DNA from: Pseudomonas grandcourensis
GTDB taxonomy: Bacteria > Pseudomonadota > Gammaproteobacteria > Pseudomonadales > Pseudomonadaceae
NCBI RefSeq assembly: GCF_039909015.1
Contig: NZ_CP150919.1
Coordinates: 5,742,501 to 5,806,500 of the forward strand
Direction: 5' to 3'
Length of the DNA stretch: 64,000 bases
Positions 8,992 through 18,470 of the stretch are shown here, in pieces. How positions within the stretch are numbered: the stretch's first letter is position 1; every line of letters starts with the position of its first letter. The position numbers and the translations under genes were made by a program. Under the pieces are notes generated by a model. The model searched no databases and was not told the DNA's origin. It worked only from the letters and a program-made list of their open reading frames with translations.

Positions 8992-9990
8992 ATGGATCCG
9001 CGCAGTGAAGTACTGCTTCGTCAGGCCGAGTTATTCCAGGGTTCGGTGCTGTTGGCCGGCTTGCCCGCCGACGACTTGCTGGGCCGTCTGCCCGATGCTC
9101 ATGGCTGGTGCTGGCACGCCGGCGATCAGGCCGCGCTGGACGCCCGCTTTGCCGAGCGCAGCCATTTTGGTGTGAATGCACCGGAGCGCGAGTTCGACAG
9201 CGCCGTGGTGTTTCTGCCCAAGGCCAAGGACCTGACCGACTACATCCTCAACGCCCTCGCCTCACGGCTGGCCGGCCGCGAGTTGTACCTGGTCGGCGAG
9301 AAAAAAAGCGGCATCGAAGGTGCCGCCAAACAACTCAACCCGTTCGGCAAGCCGCGCAAACTCGACAGCGCGCGCCACTGCCAGCTCTGGCTGGTCACCG
9401 TGGCCAACGCGCCTGAAGCCAAACCGCTGGAAAGCCTGGCGCAGACCTACGAACTGCCGCTGGCCGAAGGCCCGCTGAAGGTCATCAGCCTGCCGGGGGT
9501 GTTCAGCCATGGTCGCTTGGATCGCGGTAGTGCGCTGCTGCTGGAGCATCTGGACAAATTGCCCAGCGGTCACTTGCTCGATTTCGGTTGCGGCGCAGGA
9601 GTCTTGGGCGCGGCAGTGAAACGTCGTTACCCGCACAACCAGGTCACGTTGCTGGATGTGGATGCCTTTGCCGCTGCCAGCAGTCGCCTGACCCTGGCTG
9701 CCAATGGTCTGGAAGCCGAGGTGATTACCGGTGACGGAATCGATGCCGCGCCGATGGGTTTGAGTGCGATCCTGAGCAACCCGCCGTTCCATGTCGGCGT
9801 GCACACCGACTATTTCGCAACAGAGAACTTGCTGCGAAAAGCGGCCAAACATCTGAAAAACGGCGGCGAACTTCGCTTGGTAGCGAACAGTTTCCTGAAG
9901 TATCAACCGTTGATCGAAGAGCATCTTGGCGTGTGTGCGATCAAGGCCGAAGGACAGGGTTTCAGAATCTACCGGGCAAAGCGCGGCTGA
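8992..9990 (+). CDS. rsmC: 16S rRNA (guanine(1207)-N2)-methyltransferase RsmC
   Basis: 332 aa with the RsmC two-domain layout: a degenerate N-terminal methyltransferase-like domain and a C-terminal catalytic domain with the SAM motif [12 protein letters not shown] (residues about 195-206) and the base-methylation motif SNPPFHVG near residue 262. It methylates G1207 of 16S rRNA in the 30S subunit. Start ATG at 8992 follows AAGGGAG. The gene is 33 bases downstream of the dehydrogenase and may be cotranscribed with it. Confidence 0.93.
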   Translation: MDPRSEVLLRQAELFQGSVLLAGLPADDLLGRLPDAHGWCWHAGDQAALDARFAERSHFGVNAPEREFDSAVVFLPKAKDLTDYILNALASRLAGRELYLVGEKKSGIEGAAKQLNPFGKPRKLDSARHCQLWLVTVANAPEAKPLESLAQTYELPLAEGPLKVISLPGVFSHGRLDRGSALLLEHLDKLPSGHLLDFGCGAGVLGAAVKRRYPHNQVTLLDVDAFAAASSRLTLAANGLEAEVITGDGIDAAPMGLSAILSNPPFHVGVHTDYFATENLLRKAAKHLKNGGELRLVANSFLKYQPLIEEHLGVCAIKAEGQGFRIYRAKRG

Positions 9991-10035
9991 AAATTTGTAC
10001 TTGCCGAATGGATTTTGCCAAGGCAGAATCCGCTC

Positions 10036-10212
10036 CGTCCTAGGGGAGTAGTCTCCCACGAGCGCCACGCTCGTCCGGCATGCGTCAACATACTTGGTCC
10101 TCAGACCATGGCGCATGCGACCCAAGCATCCACATCAGATGGATCGCAGGGTTTGACAAGACCTATGACACGAACACCTTACCCGGGGCGGGAAGGCTGT
10201 ACGTGTCATAGC
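10036..10212 (+). promoter_or_regulatory. yybP-ykoY manganese riboswitch
   Basis: The leader of the TMEM165-family gene holds the conserved blocks of the yybP-ykoY aptamer: AGGGGAGTAG at 10042-10051, GCGTCAACATAC at 10082-10093, the long central helix, and the second box CGAACACCTT...AAGGCTGTACGTGTC at 10181-10207. Known members bind Mn2+ and turn on manganese export genes. The gene directly downstream is of that type, which supports the call independently. Confidence 0.9.
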
Positions 10213-10243
10213 CGTGTCGACCCGCCCCTTAGGAAAACCCCTG

Positions 10244-10828
10244 ATGCTGGATTCACTACTCGTACCTACCGCAATCGTTGCCTTGGCCGAAATCGGCGAC
10301 AAGACGCAGCTGCTCGCGCTCATCCTCGCTGCCCGTTTCCGCAAGCCCTGGCCGATCATCGCCGGTATCGTCGCCGCGACCCTGGCCAACCACGCAGCCG
10401 CTGGTGCAGTCGGTGCCTGGGTCGGCAGTTTCTTCTCGGATACGATGCTGCACTGGATCCTCGCCGCGAGCTTCGCCGCCACGGCGCTGTGGACCCTGGT
10501 CCCGGACAAGATGGATGACGACGAGGCCAGCACCGCCCGCAAGTTCGGGCCGTTCCTGACCACGTTGATCGCGTTTTTCCTGGCGGAAATCGGCGACAAG
10601 ACGCAGATCGCGACCGTGATGCTGGCTGCGCAGTATCCGGAGCTGTGGCTGGTGATCATCGGTACCACCCTCGGCATGCTGATTGCCAACGTGCCCGTGG
10701 TACTGGCCGGTAACTTTGCTGCAGACAAATTGCCATTGACCCTGATCCGTCGACTGGCGGCGTCGGCGTTCTTCATCCTGGCGATTGTCGCGGTGTACAA
10801 GGCGATGCAGAGCAGCGGGTGGGTTTGA
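10244..10828 (+). CDS. TMEM165/GDT1 (UPF0016) family manganese exporter
   Basis: 194 aa from ATG at 10244 (AGGA ten bases upstream; the GTG at 10214 lies in the leader RNA). Two repeats each carry the signature E-I-G-D-K-T-Q, at about residues 12-18 and 117-123, with six hydrophobic segments overall: the two-repeat layout of Gdt1/TMEM165. Bacterial members such as MneA of Vibrio cholerae export Mn2+. The Mn2+ riboswitch directly upstream supports the same role and shows how the gene is regulated. Confidence 0.92.
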   Translation: MLDSLLVPTAIVALAEIGDKTQLLALILAARFRKPWPIIAGIVAATLANHAAAGAVGAWVGSFFSDTMLHWILAASFAATALWTLVPDKMDDDEASTARKFGPFLTTLIAFFLAEIGDKTQIATVMLAAQYPELWLVIIGTTLGMLIANVPVVLAGNFAADKLPLTLIRRLAASAFFILAIVAVYKAMQSSGWV

Positions 10829-10858
10829 CGCGATAGGTCGATAGACCGCGTTATCGTT

Positions 10859-10880
10859 CATCGCGAGCAAGCTCGCGATG
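10859..10880. repeat. Solitary REP palindrome
   Basis: CATCGCGAGC-AA-GCTCGCGATG, a perfect 10-bp inverted repeat lying between the two convergent genes on either side. The core matches the arms of the REPINs at 32967 and 45691, so it is a single-copy member of the same family. Confidence 0.75.
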
Positions 10881-10906
10881 GCGGTAGCGGCCTCACCGCA
10901 TAGACA

Positions 10907-11737
10907 TCAGGACTTCTTGGCCTGTTCGTACAAAGGCATGACCTTCGGAATCGCCGCCTGCAACGCAGCGATACGACTCGACGACGCCGGGTGAGTGCTC
11001 ATGAACTCCGGTGGCGCACCTTCCGAAACCTTGCTCATCTTGTTCCACAGGGTGATCGCGGCATTCGGGTTGTAACCGGCGCGGGCGGCCAGTTCCAGGC
11101 CGATCAGATCCGCCTCGTTTTCATTGGCGCGGCTGTTGGGCAAGGTCATGCCGTAGTTGGCCACGGTATCAGCCAGGGCCATGGAGTCCTGCCCCAGCCC
11201 CAACAAGGCACCGGCGCCCTGCTTGGCCATCTCGATGCCGTAAGCCTTGGACATCGCTTCACGACCGTGCTCGCGCAGGGCGTGGGCGATTTCGTGGCCC
11301 ATGATTGCGGCGATTTCATCGTCAGTCAGCTTCAGGGTGTCGATCAGCCCGGTGTAAAAGATGATCTTGCCGCCTGGGCCGCAGTTGGCGTTGAGCTCAT
11401 CGCTCTTGATCAGGTTGACTTCCCACTTCCACTGGGCCGCATCCGGACGGAAGTTCGGCGCCTGGGCAATCAGCCGGTCGGCAATCGCCTGAACCCGCCG
11501 GGCTTCATTGCTGGTCTTGTCCAGTACACCTTTGCTGGACGCCTCGCCCACTGTCTTCTGATAGGACTGGGCGTACATCTGGTCGACTTCTTGCTCGGAC
11601 AACATGCTGAACATGTACTGCTTGCGCTCAACACCTACAGCGCCGCCACTGGTGGTATTGACCGACTGGCAACCGCTGAGCAACAGCGCTGCGCCCAGCG
11701 CTGCGCCCAGCGCACTGACAACCAAAATCTTGTTCAT
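10907..11737 (-). CDS. M48-family zinc metalloprotease lipoprotein (YggG/LoiP-like)
   Basis: 276 aa. A lipoprotein signal ends in LLLSGC with the acylated Cys at 23. The zinc motif HEIAH is at residues 148-152, and ENEAD further on supplies the third ligand. Homologues such as LoiP are outer-membrane-anchored periplasmic proteases for misfolded envelope proteins. I use ATG at 11737 (AGGGG upstream) rather than the TTG at 11740. The signal peptide is encoded partly by a 12-base tandem repeat (about 11684-11712). Confidence 0.9.
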   Translation of the reverse strand: MNKILVVSALGAALGAALLLSGCQSVNTTSGGAVGVERKQYMFSMLSEQEVDQMYAQSYQKTVGEASSKGVLDKTSNEARRVQAIADRLIAQAPNFRPDAAQWKWEVNLIKSDELNANCGPGGKIIFYTGLIDTLKLTDDEIAAIMGHEIAHALREHGREAMSKAYGIEMAKQGAGALLGLGQDSMALADTVANYGMTLPNSRANENEADLIGLELAARAGYNPNAAITLWNKMSKVSEGAPPEFMSTHPASSSRIAALQAAIPKVMPLYEQAKKS

Positions 11738-11740
11738 CAA

Positions 11741-12008
11741 AAAAACCCCTGAAAACTTGCCGCGTATCCTAGGCGTGGAAATGCATCGACGCCAGATACA
11801 ATGGACGTAAGACGCACAATTTGGACAAAGCTCTCATCGCCGTAGAAAAAAATTCACATACAGCGACAGCCCGCAGCCCATCACGCGCGCATTGATTCAA
11901 TTACGACATCCGCCACGCAAAAACAGTCATTTCAACCGCCCACGCTCATGCCCGCCCGTCACCCTGCCGATACACCTGGGCAGACGTCTTTTCCCGTGCG
12001 GAGCCCCC
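11741..12008 (+). other. Non-coding region between the M48 gene and the chemoreceptor
   Basis: Divergent intergenic stretch. The right half can be read in frame with the chemoreceptor but has Pro/Arg/His-rich content and no ribosome site, so I treat it as leader. AT-rich segments around 11815-11865 could hold promoters for both genes; none was fixed. Confidence 0.4.
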
Positions 12009-14150
12009 ATGAAATTCAAGTCGATCCAGTTTTCCGTGGCGGCCCTTGCCGGCGCCATTGTCCTAAGTGTCGTGGCTGCGCTAGTGGTGTACGCGCTGTT
12101 CTCCGGCGCCCGGACCCAAGACATGGTCCAGGAACGGACCCAGGCCCAATTCGAGCAAGTCATCGAACAACGCCTGACGTCCCTGGCGCAGACCCAGGTC
12201 AGCCAGATCCAGCGTGAGCTCGAAGCGCCGCTGCTGATTGCCGGCGGACTGGTGCGGGTCAACGCCCTGATCGGCACACCGGGTGCCGATGGCCAGCCGG
12301 CCCTGAGCCTCAGCCGCGAACAACTGATCGGCCTGATCAAGGAAAACGTGGTCAAGAACCCGAAAATCCTCGGCACCTACATCGGCTGGGAAAAAGGCGC
12401 ACTGGATCACAACGACGCGGCCTACGTCGGCACTCAAGTGGTCGGCATCGACGCCGCCAACGGGCGCTTCCTGCCTTGGTGGTTCCGCAACGACGACGGC
12501 ACCCTGGGCCTGGACAAGCTGGTGGACGTCGACGACCAGAAAACCCTGTCCACCGGCGTGCGCGCCAGCGAGTACTACCTGTGCTCGAAAGAAACCAAAA
12601 AATCCTGCGTGATCGATCCGGCGCCTTATAAGGTCGGCGACAAAGTCGTTATGCTCGCCTCCTTTATTGAGCCAATCATGCTCAACGGTGCCTTCCAGGG
12701 CATCGTCGGCGCCGACCTGTCGGTGAACTTCATCCAGGAAATGCTCCTGGGCGCCAACCAGAAACTCTACAGTGGCGCCGGGGAAATGGCCCTGATCGGC
12801 GGCAATGGCCGGATCGTTGCCTACACCAAGGATCCGAGCAAATTCGGCGAGAAGGTCAGCGACATCCTCGACAGCAAACAGATCGCCAACATGGCCAATC
12901 TCAAGCGCGGCGAAGTCACCTATACCGTCGACAAGGCCCAGGGCCGGATAGAGTTGTACCTGCCGTTCGGCATCGGCCAGACCGATGCCCGCTGGACCCT
13001 GATGCTGCAGTTGCCGCTGAATGCCGTCATGGCCGACCTGCAAAAACTCCAGGCCGACCTGAACGCGCAGCGCACATCCGACACCTTCGGCATGGCCATG
13101 GTCGGCCTGGTGATTGCCGGTATCGGTTTGCTGGTGATCTGGCTGGTGGGCCACGGCATCGCCCGCCCGCTCAAGCAGATGGTGGCCATGCTCGACGATA
13201 TCGCCCAGGGCGAAGGCGACCTGACCCGACGCCTGACCAGCGACCGCGCCGACGAACTGGGCTCGATCGCCAAAGGCTTCAACACTTTTCTGGCCAAGTT
13301 GCAGGCGATGATCACCCAGGTGGTGACATCGGTACAGAGCGTCAGCGATTCGTCGGAACACACCGCCGACATCGCCATCCGCACCAACACCGGCGTACAC
13401 AAGCAGATGGCCGAGATCGATCAGGTGGCCACCGCCGTGCAGGAAATGACCGCCACCGCCCAGGACGTGGCGCGCAATGCGACTCAGGCTGCGCAGGCCG
13501 CCAGCCATGCCGATCAGGCCGCCAGCCAGGGCATGCAGATCGTGCGCGACACCTCGAATTCGATTGGCGCCCTCGCCGTGGAAATCGGCCGCGCCGTGGG
13601 CGTGGTGCAAACCCTGGCCAAGGACAGCGAAAACATCAACGCCATCCTCACCGCCATCCGCGGGATCGCCGAGCAGACCAACCTGCTGGCCCTGAACGCG
13701 GCCATCGAAGCCGCCCGCGCCGGTGAACAGGGCCGGGGTTTTGCCGTAGTGGCCGACGAGGTGCGCAACCTGGCGCAGAAGACGCAAAAGGCCACCGAAG
13801 AAATCCAGACCATGATCCAGCAGTTGCAACAAGGCACGCGGGATGTGGTGCGAGTCATGGAGGACAGCCAGAACCGCACGGACGAAAGCGTGCAGCACGC
13901 GGCCAAGGCTGCCGAAGCGCTGGAAACCATCACTCAGGCGGTGTCGGTGATCAACGACATGAATACCCAGATTGCCAGTGCGGCCGAAGAGCAAAGTGCG
14001 GTGGCGGACGACATCAACCGCAACGTGATCAACATCGGCCAGGTAGCCAATGAAGTGGCCGGCGGGGCGGATGAGTCGAGTGCGGCCAGTGCGGATCTGA
14101 CCAGGTTGGCCGAGCAGCAGCGGCGGTTGATCAATCAGTTCAGGGTTTGA
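12009..14150 (+). CDS. Methyl-accepting chemotaxis protein with periplasmic dCache-type sensor
   Basis: 713 aa from ATG at 12009 (start of the positively charged MKFKSIQF before TM1). Layout: TM1 about 8-30; a 330-residue periplasmic region with Cache-like motifs (YIGWE, FLPWW); TM2 about 360-382; HAMP to about 435; cytoplasmic signalling domain with the conserved hairpin tip [20 protein letters not shown] near residues 550-570. The size of the periplasmic part fits a double Cache domain, which in pseudomonads senses amino acids, polyamines or organic acids. The ligand cannot be told from sequence. No che genes are nearby, so it works with the main chemotaxis cluster elsewhere. Confidence 0.92.
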   Translation: MKFKSIQFSVAALAGAIVLSVVAALVVYALFSGARTQDMVQERTQAQFEQVIEQRLTSLAQTQVSQIQRELEAPLLIAGGLVRVNALIGTPGADGQPALSLSREQLIGLIKENVVKNPKILGTYIGWEKGALDHNDAAYVGTQVVGIDAANGRFLPWWFRNDDGTLGLDKLVDVDDQKTLSTGVRASEYYLCSKETKKSCVIDPAPYKVGDKVVMLASFIEPIMLNGAFQGIVGADLSVNFIQEMLLGANQKLYSGAGEMALIGGNGRIVAYTKDPSKFGEKVSDILDSKQIANMANLKRGEVTYTVDKAQGRIELYLPFGIGQTDARWTLMLQLPLNAVMADLQKLQADLNAQRTSDTFGMAMVGLVIAGIGLLVIWLVGHGIARPLKQMVAMLDDIAQGEGDLTRRLTSDRADELGSIAKGFNTFLAKLQAMITQVVTSVQSVSDSSEHTADIAIRTNTGVHKQMAEIDQVATAVQEMTATAQDVARNATQAAQAASHADQAASQGMQIVRDTSNSIGALAVEIGRAVGVVQTLAKDSENINAILTAIRGIAEQTNLLALNAAIEAARAGEQGRGFAVVADEVRNLAQKTQKATEEIQTMIQQLQQGTRDVVRVMEDSQNRTDESVQHAAKAAEALETITQAVSVINDMNTQIASAAEEQSAVADDINRNVINIGQVANEVAGGADESSAASADLTRLAEQQRRLINQFRV

Positions 14151-14169
14151 TCCGAAGCCGCCCAATAAC

Positions 14170-14793
14170 TCAACCCGGAGTGAGACACTCCGGCCCATTG
14201 AGCTTCGGATCATTCACCATGTTGGCCAGCACCCGTTCGCGCAATGCGGCAGGTTCACTGGCCAGTAAGGCTTGCAAAGCATGCAACGGCGTCTCGGGAT
14301 CCAGCCACACGGCCTGCCCTGCCTCATCAAGAATCAACGGCCGCCGCTGGCTCGCCGCCGGCTGGGTAATCACCGCGGTACTCAGCCACACCTGTTCCTG
14401 AACCGGATACGCCTCCCAGATCGCCGCAAAAAACAGCGACGAGCCCTCCCCCGGTGTCAGCCAATACGGGCGCTTGCGCGTCGTACCACGCCATTCGTAG
14501 AAACCATTGGCCGGCAACAGGCAGCGGCGCTCGCGCAAGGCCTGGCGAAACATTGGCTGTTCGGCAACGGTTTCGGCGCGAGCGTGGGCCGGGGTGCGGG
14601 ACAAATCGGTCAACCAGGGTGGCGTCAGGCCCCAGCGGGCACGGGCCAGCGTGCGCTGGCCGTCTGGCTCGGCCCGCAGCATCAACACCGAATCATTGGG
14701 GGAAATGTTCCACTGCGCCTGCTGGTCGGCGGGAAAACCGGGCAGCGCTGCGAAGGCGGGGTTCCAGCGAAACAGGGCATAACGTCCACACAT
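14170..14793 (-). CDS. yedK: SOS response-associated peptidase, YedK/HMCES family
   Basis: 207 aa starting MCGRYALF, so removal of Met exposes catalytic Cys2, the hallmark of this family. NGFYEWR carries the conserved Asn and Glu. YedK/HMCES forms a thiazolidine crosslink with abasic sites in single-stranded DNA and shields them from cleavage. It converges with the chemoreceptor gene and follows the two small genes at 14829-15281 on the same strand, 35 bases away; no LexA box was seen nearby. Confidence 0.93.
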   Translation of the reverse strand: MCGRYALFRWNPAFAALPGFPADQQAQWNISPNDSVLMLRAEPDGQRTLARARWGLTPPWLTDLSRTPAHARAETVAEQPMFRQALRERRCLLPANGFYEWRGTTRKRPYWLTPGEGSSLFFAAIWEAYPVQEQVWLSTAVITQPAASQRRPLILDEAGQAVWLDPETPLHALQALLASEPAALRERVLANMVNDPKLNGPECLTPG

Positions 14794-14828
14794 GGGGCAA
14801 CACGGCTCTTGATCAAACGAACGCCAGC

Positions 14829-15089
14829 CTAACAGACCAGCGTGCCGGGAAAGCTGTCCGGTTCATCGCCGGACAGCGGCAGCGCGGCATTGTACGCGGT
14901 GATCAGCTCGCGGGCGTATGCAGCCTGATCGTTCTCGACCGACAGCCCGAGCAGGCCATAGATCGGCAACTCGCCGCTGCCACCCAGCAAATCACGGCCC
15001 ACCAGATGCGCCTCGATACCCTCGCTGGCGAGCATGCCTTGCAACAACTCGCCTTCCATCAGGTTTTCCGGATCGTAGATGCGCTGCAT
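14829..15089 (-). CDS. DUF2007-family small protein
   Basis: 86 aa beginning MQRIYDPENLMEGELLQGML, typical of DUF2007 (putative signal transducing protein; binds the end of a short ACT/GlnB-like fold). Function unknown. It starts 9 bases after the stop of the CPXCG protein and ends 35 bases before yedK, so the three likely form one transcript. Confidence 0.85.
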   Translation of the reverse strand: MQRIYDPENLMEGELLQGMLASEGIEAHLVGRDLLGGSGELPIYGLLGLSVENDQAAYARELITAYNAALPLSGDEPDSFPGTLVC

Positions 15090-15098
15090 ACACGCTCC

Positions 15099-15281
15099 TC
15101 ACTCGTTTTCGCTGAACACTTCGAGATGCCATTCCTCTTCATGAACCTGCAGCACGAAGGTTATCGGCCGGCAGCACACCTGGCAGTCTTCAATATAGGT
15201 CTGATCGCCACCGGACAAATCCAGCGTCGTCTCGACTTCCTCACCACAATACGGACATTCATATTGCGTAGTTTCCAGCAT
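15099..15281 (-). CDS. CPXCG-motif cysteine-rich small protein
   Basis: 60 aa with two paired-cysteine motifs, CPYCG (residues 9-13) and CQVCCRPI (about 34-41), suggesting a single zinc ribbon. The family is widespread in gammaproteobacteria and of unknown function. It heads the run CPXCG - DUF2007 - yedK and is divergent from the acyltransferase gene across 139 bases. Confidence 0.88.
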   Translation of the reverse strand: MLETTQYECPYCGEEVETTLDLSGGDQTYIEDCQVCCRPITFVLQVHEEEWHLEVFSENE

Positions 15282-15420
15282 CGCGGTCTCCCAGGTGACT
15301 TGTGCGTATAATCGCCGGTCTATTTGCAGGGCTATTTTTGTCTGGCTACTTTTTCAGACCGTGCCCCGCCGGTTTTCGATCAAAACCATTACTTACCCTA
15401 GCCGTTTCTAACAAGAGAGC

Positions 15421-16587
15421 ATGATGGGCGAATTCGATGCCATCCGACCTTACGACGACAGTGAAGTCCCGGCAGTGCTGGCACGACTGCTCGGCGACAA
15501 GGCGTTTCTAGATATCCTCACCCACTTCCGCTTCCCGCGTTTCGCCGGCGCTTTAGGCTGGGCACTCAAACCTCTTATAGCCCATCGGTTGCGCCGTGAG
15601 TTTGCCGGCATTACCTCGGTGGCCACGTTACAGGACAAAGTCGAACATTACGTCGACCATACCATCGAGCGCGCCACCGACGGTGTCACCTATACCGGGG
15701 TGGAGCAATTCAAATCCGGCAGCGCCTACCTGTTCATCGCCAACCACCGCGACATCGTGATGGACCCGGCCTTCGTCAACTATGCCGTGTACCACGCCGG
15801 TCTGCCGACCCCGCGTATCGCCATTGGCGACAACCTGCTGCAAAAGCCCTTCGTCAGCGACCTGATGCGCCTGAACAAGAGCTTCATCGTGCACCGCTCG
15901 ATCAGCGGACGCCGGGAGAAAATGGCGGCTTATCAACTGTTGTCGGCATACATCAACCATTCGATCCGCAACGATTGCGCCTCGATCTGGATCGCCCAGG
16001 CCGAAGGCCGTGCCAAGGACGGTGACGACCGTACCGAATCGGCGATCCTCAAAATGTTCCACATGAGCCGCAAGGACGAGCCGTTCGGCGAAGTCATTCA
16101 GTCGCTGAACCTGACCCCGGTGTCGATCAGCTACGAGTACGACCCGTGCGACCAGGCCAAGGCCCGCGAGCTTTACATCCGCGCCACCACCGGCAGCTAC
16201 ACCAAGGTACCGGGCGAGGATGACGTGAGCATCGCCAAGGGCATCACCGGCTACAAGGGCCGGGTGCACGTGAACTTTGCCGCGCCGATCACCGAACTGT
16301 TCGAAGACACCAAGCAACTGGCGGTCGAAATGGACAGGCAAATCCTCAGCGGATACCGTCTGTTCCCGGTGCACTACCTGGCTTACGCGCAGTGGAAAGA
16401 CGCCGATCCGCAGTTGCAGGTGCCGAAAGCCGCCGAAGTGTTCCCAGCCGAGGAACTGGCCAGGGCCCAGGAAGAATGGCAGCGCCGCCTGGACGCCTGC
16501 CCTGAAGAGCATCGTCCATTCCTGGTGCTGCAATATGCGACACCGGTGCGCAATCAATACCGGGTGAAGGCTGGGTTGCCGCTGTAA
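15421..16587 (+). CDS. 1-acyl-sn-glycerol-3-phosphate acyltransferase family protein
   Basis: 388 aa (or 387 if the second ATG is used; AAGAGA upstream). PlsC-like blocks are visible: NHRDIVMD at residues 108-115 (one residue longer than the usual NHx4D spacing), IVHRS in the second block, and AEGRAKDGDD in place of the usual FPEG-type block. No obvious transmembrane segment, unlike PlsC. It probably acylates a lysophospholipid or related acceptor at the inner membrane. The exact substrate is unknown; the altered first block is a feature of this longer pseudomonad subfamily rather than evidence of inactivation. Confidence 0.82.
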   Translation: MMGEFDAIRPYDDSEVPAVLARLLGDKAFLDILTHFRFPRFAGALGWALKPLIAHRLRREFAGITSVATLQDKVEHYVDHTIERATDGVTYTGVEQFKSGSAYLFIANHRDIVMDPAFVNYAVYHAGLPTPRIAIGDNLLQKPFVSDLMRLNKSFIVHRSISGRREKMAAYQLLSAYINHSIRNDCASIWIAQAEGRAKDGDDRTESAILKMFHMSRKDEPFGEVIQSLNLTPVSISYEYDPCDQAKARELYIRATTGSYTKVPGEDDVSIAKGITGYKGRVHVNFAAPITELFEDTKQLAVEMDRQILSGYRLFPVHYLAYAQWKDADPQLQVPKAAEVFPAEELARAQEEWQRRLDACPEEHRPFLVLQYATPVRNQYRVKAGLPL

Positions 16588-16610
16588 GCGGTTTCGGCTG
16601 GATGTAAAAA

Positions 16611-16636
16611 CGGCGCCCTCGAGGCGCCGCTTTTGT
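16611..16636 (+). terminator. Rho-independent terminator after the acyltransferase
   Basis: CGGCGCC / GGCGCCG stem (16611-16617 with 16623-16629), 5-base loop, then CTTTTG; preceded by an A run, so it may act in both directions against the convergent small membrane gene. Confidence 0.8.
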
Positions 16637-16663
16637 ATCAGTTCACCACAGGTTTGCGGTTAT

Positions 16664-16942
16664 TCAGACCTGAGTGCTGATCCACGACACCAGCAGCGCC
16701 ATCCCCATGCAGGCAAAGCCGAAGATGTAGAAAAAACGGTTCATGCGCAAGGTCGCCCAGTCCAGCGTGGGCTCTGCGTTGGGGCTGCTCTGGCGCTGCG
16801 CCTGCAAACTGGCCATCGCGCGCTGTTCGCGACGACGGGTGGCGTGCAGCAACCAGCCGCCCGGAAAGGCAAAGAGCAAGGCCAGCAGATTGATCAATTT
16901 GGCGGGATGGGCGGAAAACAGCGTCATCAAGTGCAGCGACAT
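16664..16942 (-). CDS. Small two-TM membrane protein of unknown function
   Basis: 92 aa from ATG at 16942 (GAGG seven bases upstream; an extension to 16954 has no ribosome site). Two hydrophobic segments, about residues 13-32 and 70-88, separated by a charged cytosolic loop rich in Arg/Gln. I do not recognise a family. It stands alone between a terminator and a divergent small gene. Confidence 0.7.
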   Translation of the reverse strand: MSLHLMTLFSAHPAKLINLLALLFAFPGGWLLHATRRREQRAMASLQAQRQSSPNAEPTLDWATLRMNRFFYIFGFACMGMALLVSWISTQV

Positions 16943-17057
16943 CACAAACCTCAAGTAAAACAGGTGGCAGGTGCCGGGCCGGCGACCGCGGCGCGGATTC
17001 TACCGAAAGCGCCCACGCCTGCCCTCTGTTTCCGACAAATAACGAAGCTTTTGATCA

Positions 17058-17339
17058 ATGGCTGTCCTGAGTCACGGCTTCGTCATCTGTATCGGCGAAC
17101 ATGCGCGCCTCGAAACCGACACGGATCACGTCATGCTCCACGCCGAAAACCAGGATCGCCTTTACCTCATCACCCCCAGCGAAGAACAACAAGCCCTCGT
17201 CGGCAGCCTCGCCTTCAACGTTCAGGACCGCCATTGGCTGGTGTATTGCGCACTCGGTGGCCACCAGCATGCGGATTTGCCGGAGGCGGATTTGCTGACG
17301 GGCGTGAGCGTGCTGGACTTTTACTCGCAAGCTGCCTGA
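17058..17339 (+). CDS. Conserved small protein of unknown function
   Basis: 93 aa, soluble, acidic, without Cys clusters or membrane segments; starts MAVLSHGFVICIGEHARLE. Codon usage is normal for the window (C/G third positions), which supports coding. GAAG lies upstream of ATG 17058. It ends 52 bases before a bidirectional terminator. No family recognised. Confidence 0.65.
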   Translation: MAVLSHGFVICIGEHARLETDTDHVMLHAENQDRLYLITPSEEQQALVGSLAFNVQDRHWLVYCALGGHQHADLPEADLLTGVSVLDFYSQAA

Positions 17340-17390
17340 CACCCTTGATCCCCTGTGGGCCGGTGTACATCAATAAAAAACGCAGGCATG

Positions 17391-17426
17391 AAAAAGCCCG
17401 GGACCATCGCTGGCACCGGGCTTTTT
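17391..17426. terminator. Bidirectional rho-independent terminator
   Basis: AAAAAGCCCGG / CCGGGCTTTTT perfect inverted repeat around a 13-base loop, between convergent genes (17058 gene on plus, yajG on minus). A run on one side and T run on the other allow termination in both directions. Confidence 0.88.
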
Positions 17427-17441
17427 CGCATCCAATGAAGA

Positions 17442-18026
17442 TTATTCGCCGAGAATCTGACCCACGGTCGGGTCCTTGAACAGGCGGGTCAACGCATCGC
17501 TCAGCACATCGCTGACCAACTTGGTGTTGGTTTCCTGGTTCGGCGCCATACCGAAGCGCTGGTCCAGGGACGAACCATAACGGCCGCTGTAGCGACGGTT
17601 GGCGTTCTGTACATCGGAGCGGAAGGTCGCGCCGATGGTGGCTTCGGTCACGTACATGCCTTCCTTGGGCGACTGGTACTTCAACTCTGCCAGGGTCACG
17701 GTCAGTTGCGGTGCATTCATGGCATTGTTCGTCGGGGTAAAGCCCAACAGACGCACGGCGGCTTCAGCCTGGGCCTGCAGCTTCGGCAGGATCTGCGCGC
17801 CCTGCACGGTGATTGCGCTGGTCTCCGGATACAGGCCACCACGGGTGCCCAGTGTCGGCGACGGGCGACCGTCCACTACACGCACCACGACGGGCTGGCC
17901 ATGGCCGACCGGGGCCAACTGGGCGGTCAGCTTGGGTTCCGGGCTCAGTTGTTGCGGGCTGTTGGCGCAGCCAACCAGGGTCAAACTGGTCACAGTGATC
18001 AAACCGAACAACAGGCGTTGCAACAT
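17442..18026 (-). CDS. yajG: YajG-family lipoprotein
   Basis: 194 aa from ATG at 18026, preceded by GGAGAGAAG; an upstream extension to 18125 has no ribosome site. Lipoprotein signal ends in LVGC with the lipidated Cys at residue 20. Length and sequence match YajG, an envelope lipoprotein of unknown function often linked to ampG and peptidoglycan recycling; no ampG is in this window. Confidence 0.88.
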   Translation of the reverse strand: MLQRLLFGLITVTSLTLVGCANSPQQLSPEPKLTAQLAPVGHGQPVVVRVVDGRPSPTLGTRGGLYPETSAITVQGAQILPKLQAQAEAAVRLLGFTPTNNAMNAPQLTVTLAELKYQSPKEGMYVTEATIGATFRSDVQNANRRYSGRYGSSLDQRFGMAPNQETNTKLVSDVLSDALTRLFKDPTVGQILGE

Positions 18027-18230
18027 GCTCTTCTCTCCAGAATCAGGCACAAACAGGCCGGCAGTATAGCGGTGCGCCACTGCGGGTAACCAGCACCTCA
18101 CAGTGTTTGATGAAATCTCTGACACCCCCCAGGCAATGCGGTTCCTGTCACACAGATGTCACCACTCATACACTTGCACGTAATGGCCTACAGGCAATCT
18201 TCTCGGCAGACACCCAAACGGTATTTCGCC

Positions 18231-18470
18231 ATGCGCCATCTGATCTCTCTGTTCGCGCCACGCCCATTGCATCGCTGCTTCGCCCTGCTCGACCGCAACG
18301 GCCGCTGCCAGGCCTTCAGGCAGTGCAGCCTCCAGCCCATGGGCGATGGCTGGGTTGAAATCGAAGAGATCCGCCTGAACTGGCTGAATCAGCCGCTGCC
18401 TGCCGGTGCCCGTGTCGTTTCGCAGCAGCGCCAGCCACGCTCGCGGGCGCAGCATCTGATGACGACCTGA
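18231..18470 (+). CDS. Small basic protein of unknown function
   Basis: 79 aa from ATG 18231 (MRHLISLFAPRPLHRCFALLD); ATG 18183 would add 16 residues. Neither has a good ribosome site. Codon usage is normal from 18231 on but poor upstream, which favours the inner start. I believe related short proteins exist in other pseudomonads but recognise no domain. Confidence 0.6.
   Translation: MRHLISLFAPRPLHRCFALLDRNGRCQAFRQCSLQPMGDGWVEIEEIRLNWLNQPLPAGARVVSQQRQPRSRAQHLMTT

Noticed and set aside
12081-14213. 710-codon minus-strand frame across the chemoreceptor
   Set aside because: The plus-strand frame has TM, HAMP and the conserved MCP hairpin; the opposite frame is a shadow.
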